Assembly: GCA_934234035.1 (NCBI GenBank)
Contig: CAKQHH010000003.1
Coordinates: 61,282 to 125,281 of the forward strand
Length of the DNA: 64,000 nt
DNA from: an uncultured Clostridia bacterium
Lineage (GTDB): Bacteria; Bacillota; Clostridia; Peptostreptococcales; Anaerovoracaceae
Direction of reading: 5' to 3'
A model generated the notes under the pieces. That model searched no databases, was not told where the DNA came from, and saw nothing but the letters and a program-made list of their open reading frames with translations. A program made the translations under genes and the position numbers. The first letter of the stretch is position 1; every line of letters starts with the position of its first letter. Positions 17,327-28,400 of this stretch are shown one piece after another.

Positions 17327-17567
17327 TTTCATAACTCCATTCTTTATTATGCATAATAAGACTTGACTCAATAAATATACCACCTGCCGGGGAATTGTTC
17401 AAGAAATACGCCCACAAAAATAAGATTCTTTCGGCGGAGGCGACCGGGGAGATGTTCTGAAATTCAAACAGACAGTAAACCAGGGGTTCATTTTCTAAGA
17501 ACTCTATATATAGTAAAATTTAATGAAGGTATTGAGAAAACCGAAAATTAAAAAAGGGGGAAACGAA

Positions 17568-20534
17568 ATGTTAAATCGATTATGCGGAAAACGATTCGCC
17601 GTGGCGATGATTTTGTGCCTGACTATGGTATTTTCGATGCCATCGGGCGCTGTGTTCGCAGACACTGGGGCGGACTCGGCACAGGACTCGGCATGGAATC
17701 AGTTTTCGAAGATTGAGAACATCACCGACGGCACTATCCGCGGGGTGGACCTCTCCATGTATCAGAAGAATGTGGAGTGGAAAAAGGAATTTACAAATTA
17801 TCGGCAGAAGCCGGTGGAGGATTTGATGGGATTCCTCAAGACGCAGGGCGTGAACACGGTAACCGTTAAGGTGGCGGTAAATCCGAGCGCCGGCGATCGG
17901 GAACAGAAGAGTCTCTGTACCTTGGAAGACGGAATCAAAACCTTGAAGGCCGCCAAAGCGGCAGGCCTGAAGACCAACATGGTGCTTCTGTTCTGCGACT
18001 GGATGACGGACAAAAATGACCAGACTCCGTCGAAATCCTGGGACGGAAAGGATGCGGACACTGCGGCAAAGGCGTATACCAAAGATACCGTTCTGGCGGG
18101 ATTAACGAAAGCCGGTTTGACTCCGGACATGATTACCATCGGAAACAACGTGAATTACAATTTCCTGGGATACAGCGGTAATGATGCTTACAAGGGCTGG
18201 AAGGCCATGGGCGATATCTCCGGTATCATCAAGGAATACAACAAGGATATTCAAGTTGGAATCGGTATTGCGGCACCGGGAGATGCGAAAAAAGCTTCGG
18301 ATGCAAGCGATATCAAATGGATTCTCCAGGAACTGAATAAGGAATGGAACGGCGTTCAGTACGACAAGGTAGGCGTGATGCTGTATGGAAGCTATTACAG
18401 CACGGAGTACATTGCGGCGCTGAGAGATGCCTTCCAAAAGGATGAAGGAGAGGCGAAGGTTACCGGTAAAGACCTGTACGTTGCGGGAATTTCCTTTTCC
18501 ACGAAAGAGGATAAGGACACTTCGGAAACGAGAGACCAACAGGCATCTCAGATTTACGATGTTCTGAAAGCTACCGTAAGCGGGACCAACGAGGGCGGCA
18601 TGATCTACGACAGCGCGCTTCTGGGCTGGAACTCTTCCGCTTTGGTGGACAACTACGGTCACCTGAAGAAATCCATCGCTGCTTTTGCATACGGAAACGG
18701 CACGAAAGTGGATGTGACGGAGTGGTACAATCCGTACGAATACGGCGGTGAACCGGGACTGAAAGCCCAGAAGGTGAAGATTAAAAAGATCGACGGCATG
18801 ACCAAGGATATGATCCGAGGCGTGGATGTGGGATCTTACAAAGCACTGCAGGATGCCGGCGTGAAGTTCTACAACGAGGAAGGAAAGGAAGAACCGCTGC
18901 TGAAGATTCTCAGCGATCACGGTGTAAATTCCGTTCGAATCCGCGTGTGGAACGATCCGTGGAAACACAACAAAGACGGAAGCAAGACCACCTACGGCGG
19001 CGGCGGAATGGATCCGGACCGCGCGCTGGAGCTTGGAAAAGAAGCTAAGAAGTACGGAATGAGCGTTACACTGGATCTGTTCTTCTCCGATTTCTGGGCC
19101 GATCCAACCCAGCAGATTCTGCCGAAGGACTGGAAAAAGGATGCTGACGATACCGAACAGCTTCGAAGAGATTATTACGATTACACGAAAGAGATTTTCA
19201 CGAAATTCAAAGATGCGGACGTTCCGGTCACCATGGTTCAGCTGGGCAATGAGATTACCGACGGAATTCCGGGCGCATTTGATTGGAACCAGAATTACAA
19301 GGACGCATGGGGCAGCAAGAGCAAGGTGAAGAACCGTCCGAGAACTGCCTGCATATTCTTGAATTCTGCGGCATCCGCTGTACGGAAGGTATCACCGGAT
19401 ACCAAGATCGCCCTTCAGCTGGAGACGCCGAATCGCAATAAATACAAGACCGTGATGGATGCGTGGGAGAAGTATCACGTGGATTACGATGTGCTGGGAT
19501 CGTCCTACTACCCATTCTGGGCCGGAAGAAACGGAAACAAACTGTCGGATTTGAAGGACGTACAGAATTTGGCGAAGGAATACGGAAAAGAGTTTGTGGT
19601 AATGGAAACATCCTGGCTCAGCAGTTCGGAGGACTCCGACGGAACCAACAACCAGGTGGGCAAACCGAGCAGCTACGTGAACTACAAGGTGGGTCCGCAG
19701 GGACAGGTGGACTCCCTTACGGACATGTACAAAGTGCTGGGCGCAAGCTACAACGGCCTGGGTGCGTACTACTGGGAGCCGGCATGGATTCCGACCGTTC
19801 CGGGACAGCACAATTGGGATAAAAATAAAGAAATTTCGGAGAAATACGGCAACGGATGGGCTGCAAGAGCGGCCGAAGGATATTCTCCGGATTTCAAAAT
19901 GTTCTATGAAGACAAGCCGACGGCCGGTGCCAGCGCATGGGACAATATGGGCCTGTTCGACTTTAACGGACACATGCTCCAGAGCCTGAACTTCTATAAG
20001 GAAGCCATCGGCGGCACGAAGGCCGTGATGACGGTGAAGAAGCCGACCCTCACGTACAACGGCAAGACGCAGAAACCGTCCGTTTCCGTGACGATTCGAG
20101 GCGGGAAAGTACCGGCAAAGTATTACACACTTTCCGGATCCACCGCTAAGAAGAACGTGGGCACCTATACCGTAAAGGCGACCTTTAAGCAGGAATACAA
20201 GGGCGTCAAGGGAACCGTATCCGTGAAATACCGGATTGTTCCGAAGAAGCCGGCGATGAAGTCGCTGAAGAAGGGACGGAAATCCATCAAGGTTTATTGG
20301 AAAAAGCAGACGGCACAGGTAACCGGTTTCCAGGTTCAGCGGAGCACTTCCAAGACCTTTAAGAAATCGGCGACAAAGCAGTACACGGTGAAGTCCGCGA
20401 AGACCACCACAAAGAAGCTGACAAAACTGAAAGCAAAGAAGCGGTATTACGTACGGGTTCGGGCATATAAGAAGGTAGGAAAGACCACCTACTATTCCGC
20501 TTGGTCCGCATCGAAGAATACAAAGACGAAATAA
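17568..20534 (+). CDS. Secreted tandem GH53-type galactanase-like protein
   Basis: A 988-residue secreted protein. A signal peptide (KRFAVAMILCLTMVFSMPSG...) is followed by two copies of a GH53 barrel, the family of endo-beta-1,4-galactanases acting on plant arabinogalactan. Copy 2 (about 415-800) is intact: RGVDVGSYKAL, VRIRVWNDPW, acid/base Glu562 in LGNEITDG and nucleophile Glu680 in VVMETSW. Copy 1 (about 35-400) has the same order of strands (IRGVDLSMYQ, LFCDWMTDK) but reads IGNNVN at the acid/base site (Asn194) and has no recognisable nucleophile, so it is probably a non-catalytic binding copy. The C-terminus has an Ig-like domain (about 815-895) and a lysine-rich fibronectin-III-like domain, suggesting attachment to the envelope by charge. 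GGGGG precedes the ATG by 7 nt. No LPXTG motif is seen. Confidence 0.85.
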   Translation: MLNRLCGKRFAVAMILCLTMVFSMPSGAVFADTGADSAQDSAWNQFSKIENITDGTIRGVDLSMYQKNVEWKKEFTNYRQKPVEDLMGFLKTQGVNTVTVKVAVNPSAGDREQKSLCTLEDGIKTLKAAKAAGLKTNMVLLFCDWMTDKNDQTPSKSWDGKDADTAAKAYTKDTVLAGLTKAGLTPDMITIGNNVNYNFLGYSGNDAYKGWKAMGDISGIIKEYNKDIQVGIGIAAPGDAKKASDASDIKWILQELNKEWNGVQYDKVGVMLYGSYYSTEYIAALRDAFQKDEGEAKVTGKDLYVAGISFSTKEDKDTSETRDQQASQIYDVLKATVSGTNEGGMIYDSALLGWNSSALVDNYGHLKKSIAAFAYGNGTKVDVTEWYNPYEYGGEPGLKAQKVKIKKIDGMTKDMIRGVDVGSYKALQDAGVKFYNEEGKEEPLLKILSDHGVNSVRIRVWNDPWKHNKDGSKTTYGGGGMDPDRALELGKEAKKYGMSVTLDLFFSDFWADPTQQILPKDWKKDADDTEQLRRDYYDYTKEIFTKFKDADVPVTMVQLGNEITDGIPGAFDWNQNYKDAWGSKSKVKNRPRTACIFLNSAASAVRKVSPDTKIALQLETPNRNKYKTVMDAWEKYHVDYDVLGSSYYPFWAGRNGNKLSDLKDVQNLAKEYGKEFVVMETSWLSSSEDSDGTNNQVGKPSSYVNYKVGPQGQVDSLTDMYKVLGASYNGLGAYYWEPAWIPTVPGQHNWDKNKEISEKYGNGWAARAAEGYSPDFKMFYEDKPTAGASAWDNMGLFDFNGHMLQSLNFYKEAIGGTKAVMTVKKPTLTYNGKTQKPSVSVTIRGGKVPAKYYTLSGSTAKKNVGTYTVKATFKQEYKGVKGTVSVKYRIVPKKPAMKSLKKGRKSIKVYWKKQTAQVTGFQVQRSTSKTFKKSATKQYTVKSAKTTTKKLTKLKAKKRYYVRVRAYKKVGKTTYYSAWSASKNTKTK

Positions 20535-20548
20535 CGCGTAAGTGCGGC

Positions 20549-20629
20549 AGAATCCCCGAAAGCCTTGCATTGCACAGGAAATTGTTATACAATGACCTGT
20601 GTATGTGGCTCGGGGATTCTCCATTTTTT
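20549..20629 (+). terminator. Long-hairpin terminator after the GH53 gene
   Basis: AGAATCCCCGA and TCGGGGATTCT form the base of a long imperfect hairpin (inner arms TGCACAGG/CCTGTGTA) followed by TTTTTT. Confidence 0.75.
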
Positions 20630-20760
20630 GGAAGAGCCGGAAGCCCATGCGATTCAAAAAAGCTATTTTTACAACGGTAATTGGGCGATGCAGAAGGTCA
20701 TTCATTGGACGAGGTCACAAAGCCTTTATGAGAGCAGAGTGCTGCATTAAAGGAGGAAAT

Positions 20761-22038
20761 ATGATTACAGCAGTTGTAGGAGCAAATTGGGGCGATGAAG
20801 GTAAGGGAAAAATTACCGATCGTCTGGCACAGGACGCAGATTATGTGGTTCGTTTTCAGGGAGGCAGCAATGCCGGACACACCATCAAGAACGAGTGGGG
20901 CAAGTTCGCACTGCACCTTCTGCCATCTGGAATTTTCAGCAAGGACGCAGTCAGCGTAATCGGCAACGGCGTGGCGGTAAATGCGAAAATTCTGGCAGAG
21001 GAGCTGAAGACGCTGGAGGACGCCGGCGTAGAGCACAGCAAGCTGATCGTTTCGGACCGGGCGCACGTGGTAATGTCCTATCACATGCTTTTGGATGCGT
21101 ATGAAGAGGAGAGACTGGCAGGCAAATCCTTCGGTTCCACCAAGGCCGGAATGGCGCCGTGCTACTCGGATAAATATGCGAAGATCGGCTTCCAGGTGGG
21201 TGAGCTGTACGCGGACAGAGAGACCCTGATGCCGAGAATCGAGAACGTATGCCGGATTAAGAACACGCTGATGGAGCATCTGTACCACAAGCCGCTGTTG
21301 GATCCGGAAGAAATTTACAAGGAAATCAAAGAGAATGCGGAAATTCTGAGACCGTACGTGGCGCACACATCCGCTGTGCTGCACCAGGCGCTGAAGGACG
21401 ACAAGAAGATTCTCCTGGAAGGTCAGCTGGGCGCGCTGAAGGATACGGACCACGGTATCTATCCGATGGTAACCTCTTCCTCCACACTGGCAGGCTTCGG
21501 TGCAATCGGTGCAGGCGTTCCGCCGTACGAAATTCAGCAGATTATCTGCGTGGTAAAAGCATATTCGTCTGCCGTCGGTGCCGGCGCATTCGTATCCGAA
21601 CTGTTCGGTGAGGAAGCGGATGAGCTGAGAAGACGCGGCGGTGACGGCGGAGAGTTCGGTGCTACCACCGGACGTCCGAGAAGAGTGGGCAACTTCGATG
21701 CCGTGGCAACACGGTACGGCTGCATGATGCAGGGCGCAACCGAAGTGGCACTCACCGTTGTGGATGTACTGGGATACCTGGACGAGCTGAAGATCTGCGT
21801 GGGCTACGACGTGGATGGAAAGATCACCACCGACTTCCCGAACACCATTCAGCTGGAGAAGGCAAAGCCGGTATACGAGACCATGCCGGGTTGGAAGTGC
21901 GACATCACCGGAATTACGAAGTACGAAGATCTGCCGAAGGAATGCAGAGACTATGTGGAGCGCATCGAAGAGCTGATTGGCGTTCCGGTTACCATGGTTT
22001 CCAACGGTCCGGCAAGAGACGAACTGATTTTCCGGTAA
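20761..22038 (+). CDS. purA: Adenylosuccinate synthetase
   Basis: A 425-residue GTP-dependent enzyme converting IMP and aspartate to adenylosuccinate, the first step from IMP to AMP. The N-terminal GTP-binding signature ITAVVGANWGDEGKGKITD, QGGSNAGHTIKN, and the IMP-site GAFVSELFG and TTGRPRRVGNFDAV segments are clear. The start at 20761 follows AAAGGAGGAAAT. An open frame runs further upstream to 20599 but has no ribosome site and overlaps the preceding terminator. It stands as its own transcription unit with a terminator on each side. Confidence 0.95.
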   Translation: MITAVVGANWGDEGKGKITDRLAQDADYVVRFQGGSNAGHTIKNEWGKFALHLLPSGIFSKDAVSVIGNGVAVNAKILAEELKTLEDAGVEHSKLIVSDRAHVVMSYHMLLDAYEEERLAGKSFGSTKAGMAPCYSDKYAKIGFQVGELYADRETLMPRIENVCRIKNTLMEHLYHKPLLDPEEIYKEIKENAEILRPYVAHTSAVLHQALKDDKKILLEGQLGALKDTDHGIYPMVTSSSTLAGFGAIGAGVPPYEIQQIICVVKAYSSAVGAGAFVSELFGEEADELRRRGGDGGEFGATTGRPRRVGNFDAVATRYGCMMQGATEVALTVVDVLGYLDELKICVGYDVDGKITTDFPNTIQLEKAKPVYETMPGWKCDITGITKYEDLPKECRDYVERIEELIGVPVTMVSNGPARDELIFR

Positions 22039-22099
22039 AAAATACAGAACATTCATATAAAGACTCCATTCATCGTATATAATATGGAATAGAGCGGAG

Positions 22100-22125
22100 A
22101 GCCTGCGGCCTGGCCGCAGGCTTTT
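22100..22125 (+). terminator. Terminator after purA
   Basis: AGCCTGCGGCC and GGCCGCAGGCT form a perfect 11-bp stem with a one-base turn written here (in practice a short loop), followed by TTTTAT. Confidence 0.85.
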
Positions 22126-22189
22126 ATAGTTAAGAAAAGGATTTTACAGGAAGGACGGCCGCCCGGAGCGGCTTGGAAACGGAGGAAGA

Positions 22190-22735
22190 ATGGGCAGCAC
22201 AATTACCCAATGGGATGGAAATCTGTTGATGGAAGTTCAGCATTTTGTCATACACGAAGGACTGACACCTTTGGTGAAATTCATCACCCACCTGGGGGAC
22301 GCCGGAAGTATCTGGATTGCCCTGATTCTGCTGATGCTGTGCTTCAAGAAGACCCGGAGAGTTGGAGTCATTGCGGTGACGGCGCTGATTCTCTCCTTTG
22401 TGGTGAACAACCTGATGCTGAAGAACCTGGTGGGTCGAATCCGGCCGTACGATATGTTCACCGGAGTTCAGCGGCTGGTGGAAAAACCCTCGGACTGGTC
22501 CTTCCCCTCCGGCCACTCGGCGGCTTCTTTTGTGACGGCGGTGGTGATGTTCCGGGAACTTCCCCGGAAGTACGGCGTGCCGGCGCTGACCCTGGCATTC
22601 CTCATCGCCCTGTCCAGACTGTATGTAGGCGTGCACTATCCGCTGGATGTGCTCTGCGGAGCTCTCAGCGGAACCATCATTGCGCTGCTGGTATGCCGAT
22701 TCTATGAACGAAAGGATGTGCTTTCAAAATGGTAA
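22190..22735 (+). CDS. PAP2-family membrane phosphatase
   Basis: A 181-residue integral membrane protein with about five hydrophobic helices and the three-part phosphatase signature: [11 protein letters not shown] (K-x6-RP), PSGHSAASF and [13 protein letters not shown] (SR-x5-H-x3-D). Members hydrolyse undecaprenyl diphosphate, phosphatidic acid or related lipids. GGAGGAAGA precedes the ATG. The last 7 nt overlap ung, so the pair is translationally coupled. Which lipid is used cannot be told; recycling of undecaprenyl pyrophosphate is the commonest role. Confidence 0.88.
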   Translation: MGSTITQWDGNLLMEVQHFVIHEGLTPLVKFITHLGDAGSIWIALILLMLCFKKTRRVGVIAVTALILSFVVNNLMLKNLVGRIRPYDMFTGVQRLVEKPSDWSFPSGHSAASFVTAVVMFRELPRKYGVPALTLAFLIALSRLYVGVHYPLDVLCGALSGTIIALLVCRFYERKDVLSKW

Positions 22736-23427
22736 ATATTGGAAATGATTGGGACGACGTACTCCGGGAGGAGTTCAGCAAGGGCTACTATCTGAATCTG
22801 CGGCAGTTCCTGAAGAAGGAATATTCTCAGGGGACGGTATATCCGCCGATGAACGATATTTTCAACGCTTTTCGGTACACCCCGTATCAGGATGTAAAGG
22901 TGGTCATCCTGGGACAGGACCCGTATCACGAACCGGGACAGGCCCACGGGCTGGCCTTCTCCGTTCAGCCGGGTGTTCCGGAACCCCCGTCCCTCCAGAA
23001 TATCTTCAAGGAGCTTCACGAAGATGTCGGGTTTGAAATTCCGCCAAAGGGAAACGGCTGCCTGATTCCTTGGGCCAAGTCCGGCGTGCTGCTTCTGAAT
23101 ACGGCGCTGACGGTGCGGGCGCATCAGGCCAACTCCCACCGAGGGAAGGGCTGGGAGCAGCTGACGGACCGGGTGATTGAGCTGCTGAATGAGCGGGAGA
23201 AACCCATCGTGTTCATCCTTTGGGGCAGCAACGCCAAGTCCAAAGTGCCGCTGATCACCGGAAAGCAGCACCTCATCATCACATCGGTACATCCCAGTCC
23301 GCTGTCCGCCTATCGGGGCTTCTTCGGGGGAAAATACTTCTCCCGGGCCAACGAGTTCCTGGAGGAACACGGCGAAGCACCGGTGGAGTGGAGCCTGTCG
23401 GGAAGAAATGGGTCGTTGGAAGGATAA
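22729..23427 (+). CDS. ung: Uracil-DNA glycosylase, family 1
   Basis: A 232-residue base-excision repair enzyme removing uracil from DNA. The catalytic loop [18 protein letters not shown] (with the catalytic Asp) and the DNA-intercalation motif [11 protein letters not shown] are both intact, as is [10 protein letters not shown]. The length is normal. The start overlaps the PAP2 gene by 7 nt. The next gene begins 15 nt after the stop. Confidence 0.95.
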   Translation: MVNIGNDWDDVLREEFSKGYYLNLRQFLKKEYSQGTVYPPMNDIFNAFRYTPYQDVKVVILGQDPYHEPGQAHGLAFSVQPGVPEPPSLQNIFKELHEDVGFEIPPKGNGCLIPWAKSGVLLLNTALTVRAHQANSHRGKGWEQLTDRVIELLNEREKPIVFILWGSNAKSKVPLITGKQHLIITSVHPSPLSAYRGFFGGKYFSRANEFLEEHGEAPVEWSLSGRNGSLEG

Positions 23428-23442
23428 GGAAAGGGTTGTAAA

Positions 23443-23835
23443 ATGAAATATCGTTATAACGAAACGCTTCCGGCGGATTTTGCGGCACTGGCGCAGAAGT
23501 GTGGCGCGAGAATCCCTCTGAAGTCGGCCCATGAAGCGATACGAAACAGTCTTTTTACCGTGGGAATCTTTGAAGAGGAGCAGCTGGTAGCTTTTGGCCG
23601 CATCTGCGGAGACGGGGTGCTGTACTACCTGGTGTGCGACATCATGGTGGCGGAAGAATTCCGGGAGCGGCACTTGGAGGAGAACCTCTTTCGGGAATTG
23701 GGCGACTACCTGCGGGAGCATCGCCGGCGAGAGAGCCGGGTGATGATTCGGACGGACCGGGCGTATGCTGAGGTCTGCCGGAAGCACGGTTTCAAATACG
23801 TGGATGAGGATTACGAAGTCATCATGAAGGGGTAG
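23443..23835 (+). CDS. GNAT-family N-acetyltransferase
   Basis: A 130-residue protein with the GNAT core: beta strands LFTVGIFEEEQLVAFGRI, the acetyl-CoA-binding turn DIMVAEEFRERHLEENL in place of the Q/RxxGxG/A loop, and a C-terminal KHGFKYVDED motif typical of the fold's end. It is a small single-domain member. The substrate is unknown. It sits in a tight operon between ung and an ATP-grasp gene (only 2 nt separates it from the latter). Confidence 0.78.
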   Translation: MKYRYNETLPADFAALAQKCGARIPLKSAHEAIRNSLFTVGIFEEEQLVAFGRICGDGVLYYLVCDIMVAEEFRERHLEENLFRELGDYLREHRRRESRVMIRTDRAYAEVCRKHGFKYVDEDYEVIMKG

Positions 23836-23837
23836 CA

Positions 23838-25184
23838 ATGAATTTACGGGAACAGATATATGCGGATTACATCTGCGAGTTGAAGGAACATTACGAAGAA
23901 AATCGGGCGGCGGCAGAGGTGATGAAAGAGGAGCTGCAGCACACCCCGCTGATTTCCCGCGGCCGCCTGATCGACAAGCCCCTGGCGATGCAGAAGGTGT
24001 ACACCCGGGAGGACGACCGGCGGTTTCGGGATATCGTGGAGATGACCCACCGAATCTGCTGCAAGGTGATTAATCGCTATGTGGCGGATCCGGAATACCG
24101 GAAGGGCTTCGGCTTTTCGGAGAAGCTGGAGGAGCTGATTCTGGCGGATCCGGGATACCCGGACGAACTGCCCATGGCCCGCTTCGACATTTTCTATCAC
24201 GAGGATACCGGGGACTTTAAGTTCTGCGAGATTAACACGGACGGAACCAGCGCCATGAACGAGGACTTCCATCTGGACAAGCTGAACCTGCGGAACCCGG
24301 CCCACCAGGCCATCTGCCGGAAGTACCGGCTCCGGAGCTACGAGCTGTTCGACAGCTGGGTGGAGACTTTCCTGGAGCTGTACACCCACTACCGGAAAAA
24401 ACATCCGGAGATGCCGCTGGTGCCGACGGTGGCCATCGTGGATTTTCTGGATAAGGGGAACGTGCCGGAGTTCTACGAGTTCGCCGCACGGTTTCGGCAA
24501 AAAGGAATTTACGCCCAGGTCATCGACATCCGGGCGCTCCGTTATGAGGATGGGCGGCTGCTGGCACCGGAGGGCTACGAAATTCACGGAATCTACCGCC
24601 GGGCGGTGACGGCGGATGTGATGGAGGCGTATGATTCGGTCACGGCGCTGCTGGATGCTTATCGAGAGGGAAACGTTTTTCTGTGCGGTTCTTTCCGAAC
24701 CCAGGTGGCCCATGCCAAAACCTTCTTCAGCATGCTGCACCGGAAAGAAACCCGGGAAATTCTCACGGCAGAGGAGAACCGGTTCGTGCGGGAGCACGTG
24801 CCGTACACCTGCGACTTCGGGGATGAGGGCATCGATTTGGCGGAAGTGATTCGAAACAAGGACAAATACATCCTCAAACCCAACGATTCCTACGGGTCCG
24901 ACAGCGTGGCGGACGGCCGGGGCCGGTCGCCGGAGGAATGGCGGAAGGTGTGCGAGGCGTACTACAACAAAGGCTTTATCTGCCAGGAATACGCAGAGCA
25001 GTACGCCACTCCCAATGTGGACTTCATGTTCGGAGACGGAAGAACTTGGGATTACATCAATATGAACGGGCTGTATTCCTACAACGGAAATTTCGCCGGG
25101 GTGTTCACCCGGCAAGCGCGGGGGACGATTATCGCCTCCCACGGAAGCGAACGAAACGTGGCCAGCTACCTGGTGACGGAGTAA
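23838..25184 (+). CDS. ATP-grasp protein of the glutathionylspermidine-synthase type
   Basis: A 448-residue ATP-grasp ligase-like protein. Visible landmarks are MARFDIFYHEDTGDFKFCEINTDGTSAM (substrate and Glu/Asn metal ligands), YILKPNDSYGSDSVADGRG (ATP-binding lysine and flexible loop) and TPNVDFMFGDGRTWDYINMN near the end. This order fits the synthetase domain of glutathionylspermidine synthase and related circularly permuted ATP-grasp proteins. No amidase domain is present. The substrate is unknown; a peptide- or polyamine-type amide ligase is likely. Last gene of the PAP2-ung-GNAT unit and followed by a terminator. Confidence 0.72.
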   Translation: MNLREQIYADYICELKEHYEENRAAAEVMKEELQHTPLISRGRLIDKPLAMQKVYTREDDRRFRDIVEMTHRICCKVINRYVADPEYRKGFGFSEKLEELILADPGYPDELPMARFDIFYHEDTGDFKFCEINTDGTSAMNEDFHLDKLNLRNPAHQAICRKYRLRSYELFDSWVETFLELYTHYRKKHPEMPLVPTVAIVDFLDKGNVPEFYEFAARFRQKGIYAQVIDIRALRYEDGRLLAPEGYEIHGIYRRAVTADVMEAYDSVTALLDAYREGNVFLCGSFRTQVAHAKTFFSMLHRKETREILTAEENRFVREHVPYTCDFGDEGIDLAEVIRNKDKYILKPNDSYGSDSVADGRGRSPEEWRKVCEAYYNKGFICQEYAEQYATPNVDFMFGDGRTWDYINMNGLYSYNGNFAGVFTRQARGTIIASHGSERNVASYLVTE

Positions 25185-25216
25185 GGCGGTGCGCCGGAAG
25201 GACGCAGACGAAAAAA

Positions 25217-25256
25217 CCGTGGAATCTTAAGGAATCTTAAGATTTCACGGCTTTTT
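25217..25256 (+). terminator. Terminator after the ATP-grasp gene
   Basis: CCGTGGAATCTTAA pairs with TTAAGATTTCACGG (one G-U), followed by CTTTTTC. Confidence 0.85.
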
Positions 25257-25260
25257 CTTA

Positions 25261-25269
25261 TGGTACAAT
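25261..25269 (+). promoter_or_regulatory. Extended -10 promoter element before the protease gene
   Basis: TGGTACAAT is an extended -10 box (TGn plus TACAAT) 139 nt before the protease ATG. The -35 region is weak, as is common with extended -10 promoters. It directly abuts the preceding terminator. Confidence 0.45.
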
Positions 25270-25407
25270 ATTGATAAATTGCGGATGCCGGAACTGCAGG
25301 CGGGTGTTCATCTCCCCCCGATTCGAACGCTCGGCAAACCCGCAGGACCGGATTCGCAATTTATTTTTACCGAACAGAACACATCAACACAGACAGGGGT
25401 AAGAGCA

Positions 25408-28400
25408 ATGAAGAAAAAGACTCACCGAATGAAGACCGCAGGGAAGAAGCTGACGGTGCTGGCGCTGGCGTGCGGAATGACCATCAGCATGATGCCGTTC
25501 CAAGCCGCAGCGGCGACGGAATCGGAGCTGCCGAACCTGGCCGCCTCCGCCAAGGGGAGCCGCCTCACCGGATCCGTCAATTCCGGGAAGAAGTATCCGG
25601 AATGCGTACCGAATCAAGTGGTAGTACAGTACAAGGAAGGCGCCGTTACCACGGATGCGCCGACGGCCAAAGAAAAGAAGATGGCGCGCCGGGCCGCTAC
25701 GGCGGATTCCTTCGGCAGTGCCATGAAAGAGAAATCCGGCGACCGGCAGAAGAAAGCGGAGAACACTTTGGGGCAGCAGGCGGCAATCCTGGAGAAATCC
25801 CTGAACAAATACGAGATTCAGGATACGATCGCCCTGACCCCGACGAAATCCTCCGATGACGAGACGGTCATCAGCATCGTGTCCTCAAAGGACGGAAGCG
25901 CCAAGACCTTGGCAAAGGAACTGGAGAAGAACCCGGAAATCGAGAACGCGGAGCCGAACTATATTTTTGAGGCGAAGGATACGGAATCTCAGGCGGGATG
26001 GAACGACGAGTACCTTCGCACCGCATGGCAGCTGGACGGCATCCACGCCTCCGCCGGCTGGGATGCCTATGACAAAACCCCGGAGAAATCCGCAAAGGAC
26101 GTGGTGGTTGCGGTAATGGATACGGGAATCGATTACGAGCACGAGGAACTGAAGAGCCATATGTGGAAGGCCCCGAAGGGCTTTAAGCTCACCGGCACCT
26201 ACGGCCACGATTTTGTAGAGGAAGAGGCGGACTTCTGGGACATCCTCTTGGGCGGCAATACTTCCGATGACCCGGACGGCATCGATCCCATGGACCAGAA
26301 CGGCCACGGCACCCACTGCGCCGGTATCATCGCGGCACAGGCCAACAACGGCACCGGAACCGCCGGCGTATTCGGCAGCGACAAATCCGGTGACAGCAGC
26401 GGCATCCGGCTGATGGGCGTTCGGGTGCTGGACAGCGACGGCAGCGGCACCCTGAGCGGAATCCTCAAAGGTTTCTACTATACTATCCGGGCCAAGCAGC
26501 TGGGCGTGAACCTGAAAGCCATCAACTGCTCCTTTGGCGGGGAAGTGGATTCCGACATTTACGACTCCGTCATCGACGAAGCAGGCAAAGCGGGCATTCT
26601 CACCATCTGCGCTGCCGGAAACGAGGCGTCGGACAACGACGTAATCGCCAGCGCCCCGGCCAACACCGGCTCCGATTACGGCGTTTCGGTGGCGGCCTCC
26701 GGCGAGGACGGCACCCTGGCATCCTACTCCAACTACGGAAAGCGGAACGTGGACGTGATGGCGCCGGGCACCAACATCCTCTCCTCAGTGAGCTATTCGA
26801 ACTACACCCCGTGGCTGTACTCCGCCGATAAGGTGAAACAGCTGTCGGAGTATTACGGAGAATTCAATAAGGACTCCATAAAAGAAAACGGCATCACCCC
26901 GGTAACCGGAACGGACGCTTCCGGCAAATCCATCGACGGCATGAAGGAGTTCGGCGCCGCGGTGACCGGAAAGAAGCTGAGCAAAGGCAGCAAGGGAAAA
27001 GCGGAGCTGTCCATCGACGAATCCGAAGACGCTAATTTCCGCGCCTCCGGCGACAAAACCGCGTTGAAGTGGAAGATTACCGGTGCGAAGAACGGGGACA
27101 TGTTCCTGCTGTACTTCCCATATGAGAAGAACGGGGAATCGGATGGATCCAACACCTACTGCAATATCGCTTACCGGACCATCACCCGGGGCGGCGCCTC
27201 CGGATTCTTTATCGCGGGCGACATTGCGGCGGACGTATCGGATCAGGGAACCATCCAGTCCCTGAACGTGGCCTCCGAGGATATCAACCAGACGGATTCC
27301 GGCATGAACGACGTGTGGAGAGCCGAAGGAAATACGGACCTGTTCTCCGCCGCAAATGCGAAGGGTCAGAACTTCGGCCTGGGATTCATCTATCAGGTGG
27401 GAGAAGAGGGGGATGCCACCATCGAAATCAGCTCCCTGGGAATTTCCAAAGCCGGTGCGGATGCGGATCGATTCGGCAAATACGCTCTGTACTCCGGAAC
27501 CTCCATGGCTACTCCGGTGGTTACCGGTTCCGTGGCCCTGATTGCGGCGATGAACCCGACTGCGGATGCGAAGCAGCTGAAATCCATCCTGTATCAGACC
27601 ACCAACAATCAGTATAAGAACGAAGTATCCACCGGCGGCGGAATCGATTTCGACGAATACACCGCCGACAGCGTTTCCGCCAAACCGGCCGTCCGGTCGG
27701 CCAAGGTGGATCCGAAGAAGAATCAGGTGATTCTGGAGGGCGCCGGATTCGGAACCAATCCGGAAATCACGGTGACCAATACGGTTCAGGACACCAAGCG
27801 GGATATCGCTTCCAAGGATGTGGCCTCCGACGGCAGCAAAATCACCATCTCCAATGCATCCTCGTACAACCTGGCGGGAAGCAGTATTGCTTTTAGCATA
27901 AAGAACGGAGAGAAGACGGGCAGAGGCACCTTCTACCTGGTAAAAGGAAATACCGAATACAAGAAAGAATTCGTCCTGTCGGATGAAGCGGAAGAAAAAA
28001 GCGACGCGGCCGCCCGCAGCAAGGATGCCTCGTCCAAGGACCTGCTCGACGACGATGAGGATGCAAGCTCCGATGGCGATAATGTCCAGTGGATCCCGAA
28101 CGATATCCGGAAACTGGGATACGATGCGGGGAGCGGAAATCTGTATACCGTGGACAAGGACGACTACGACCAGGTGGGTCAGAGCTTGGATGACGCGGTA
28201 AAGAAGTACGCGAAGAGCCGGGAGAAGAAGCATTTCCTCTGGAAGATTAAGAAGGGGGAAAGCCCGGAAATCACGCTGGTAACCAACGCAGTATATATGA
28301 GAGGCAGTGTCTACGAGATTATCAGCTGCGACCTGGGCGACCGGAAGTCCTACATGCTGGTGGGCATGGATGTGACCGGAAGCAAGAAGAACTGGACGGT

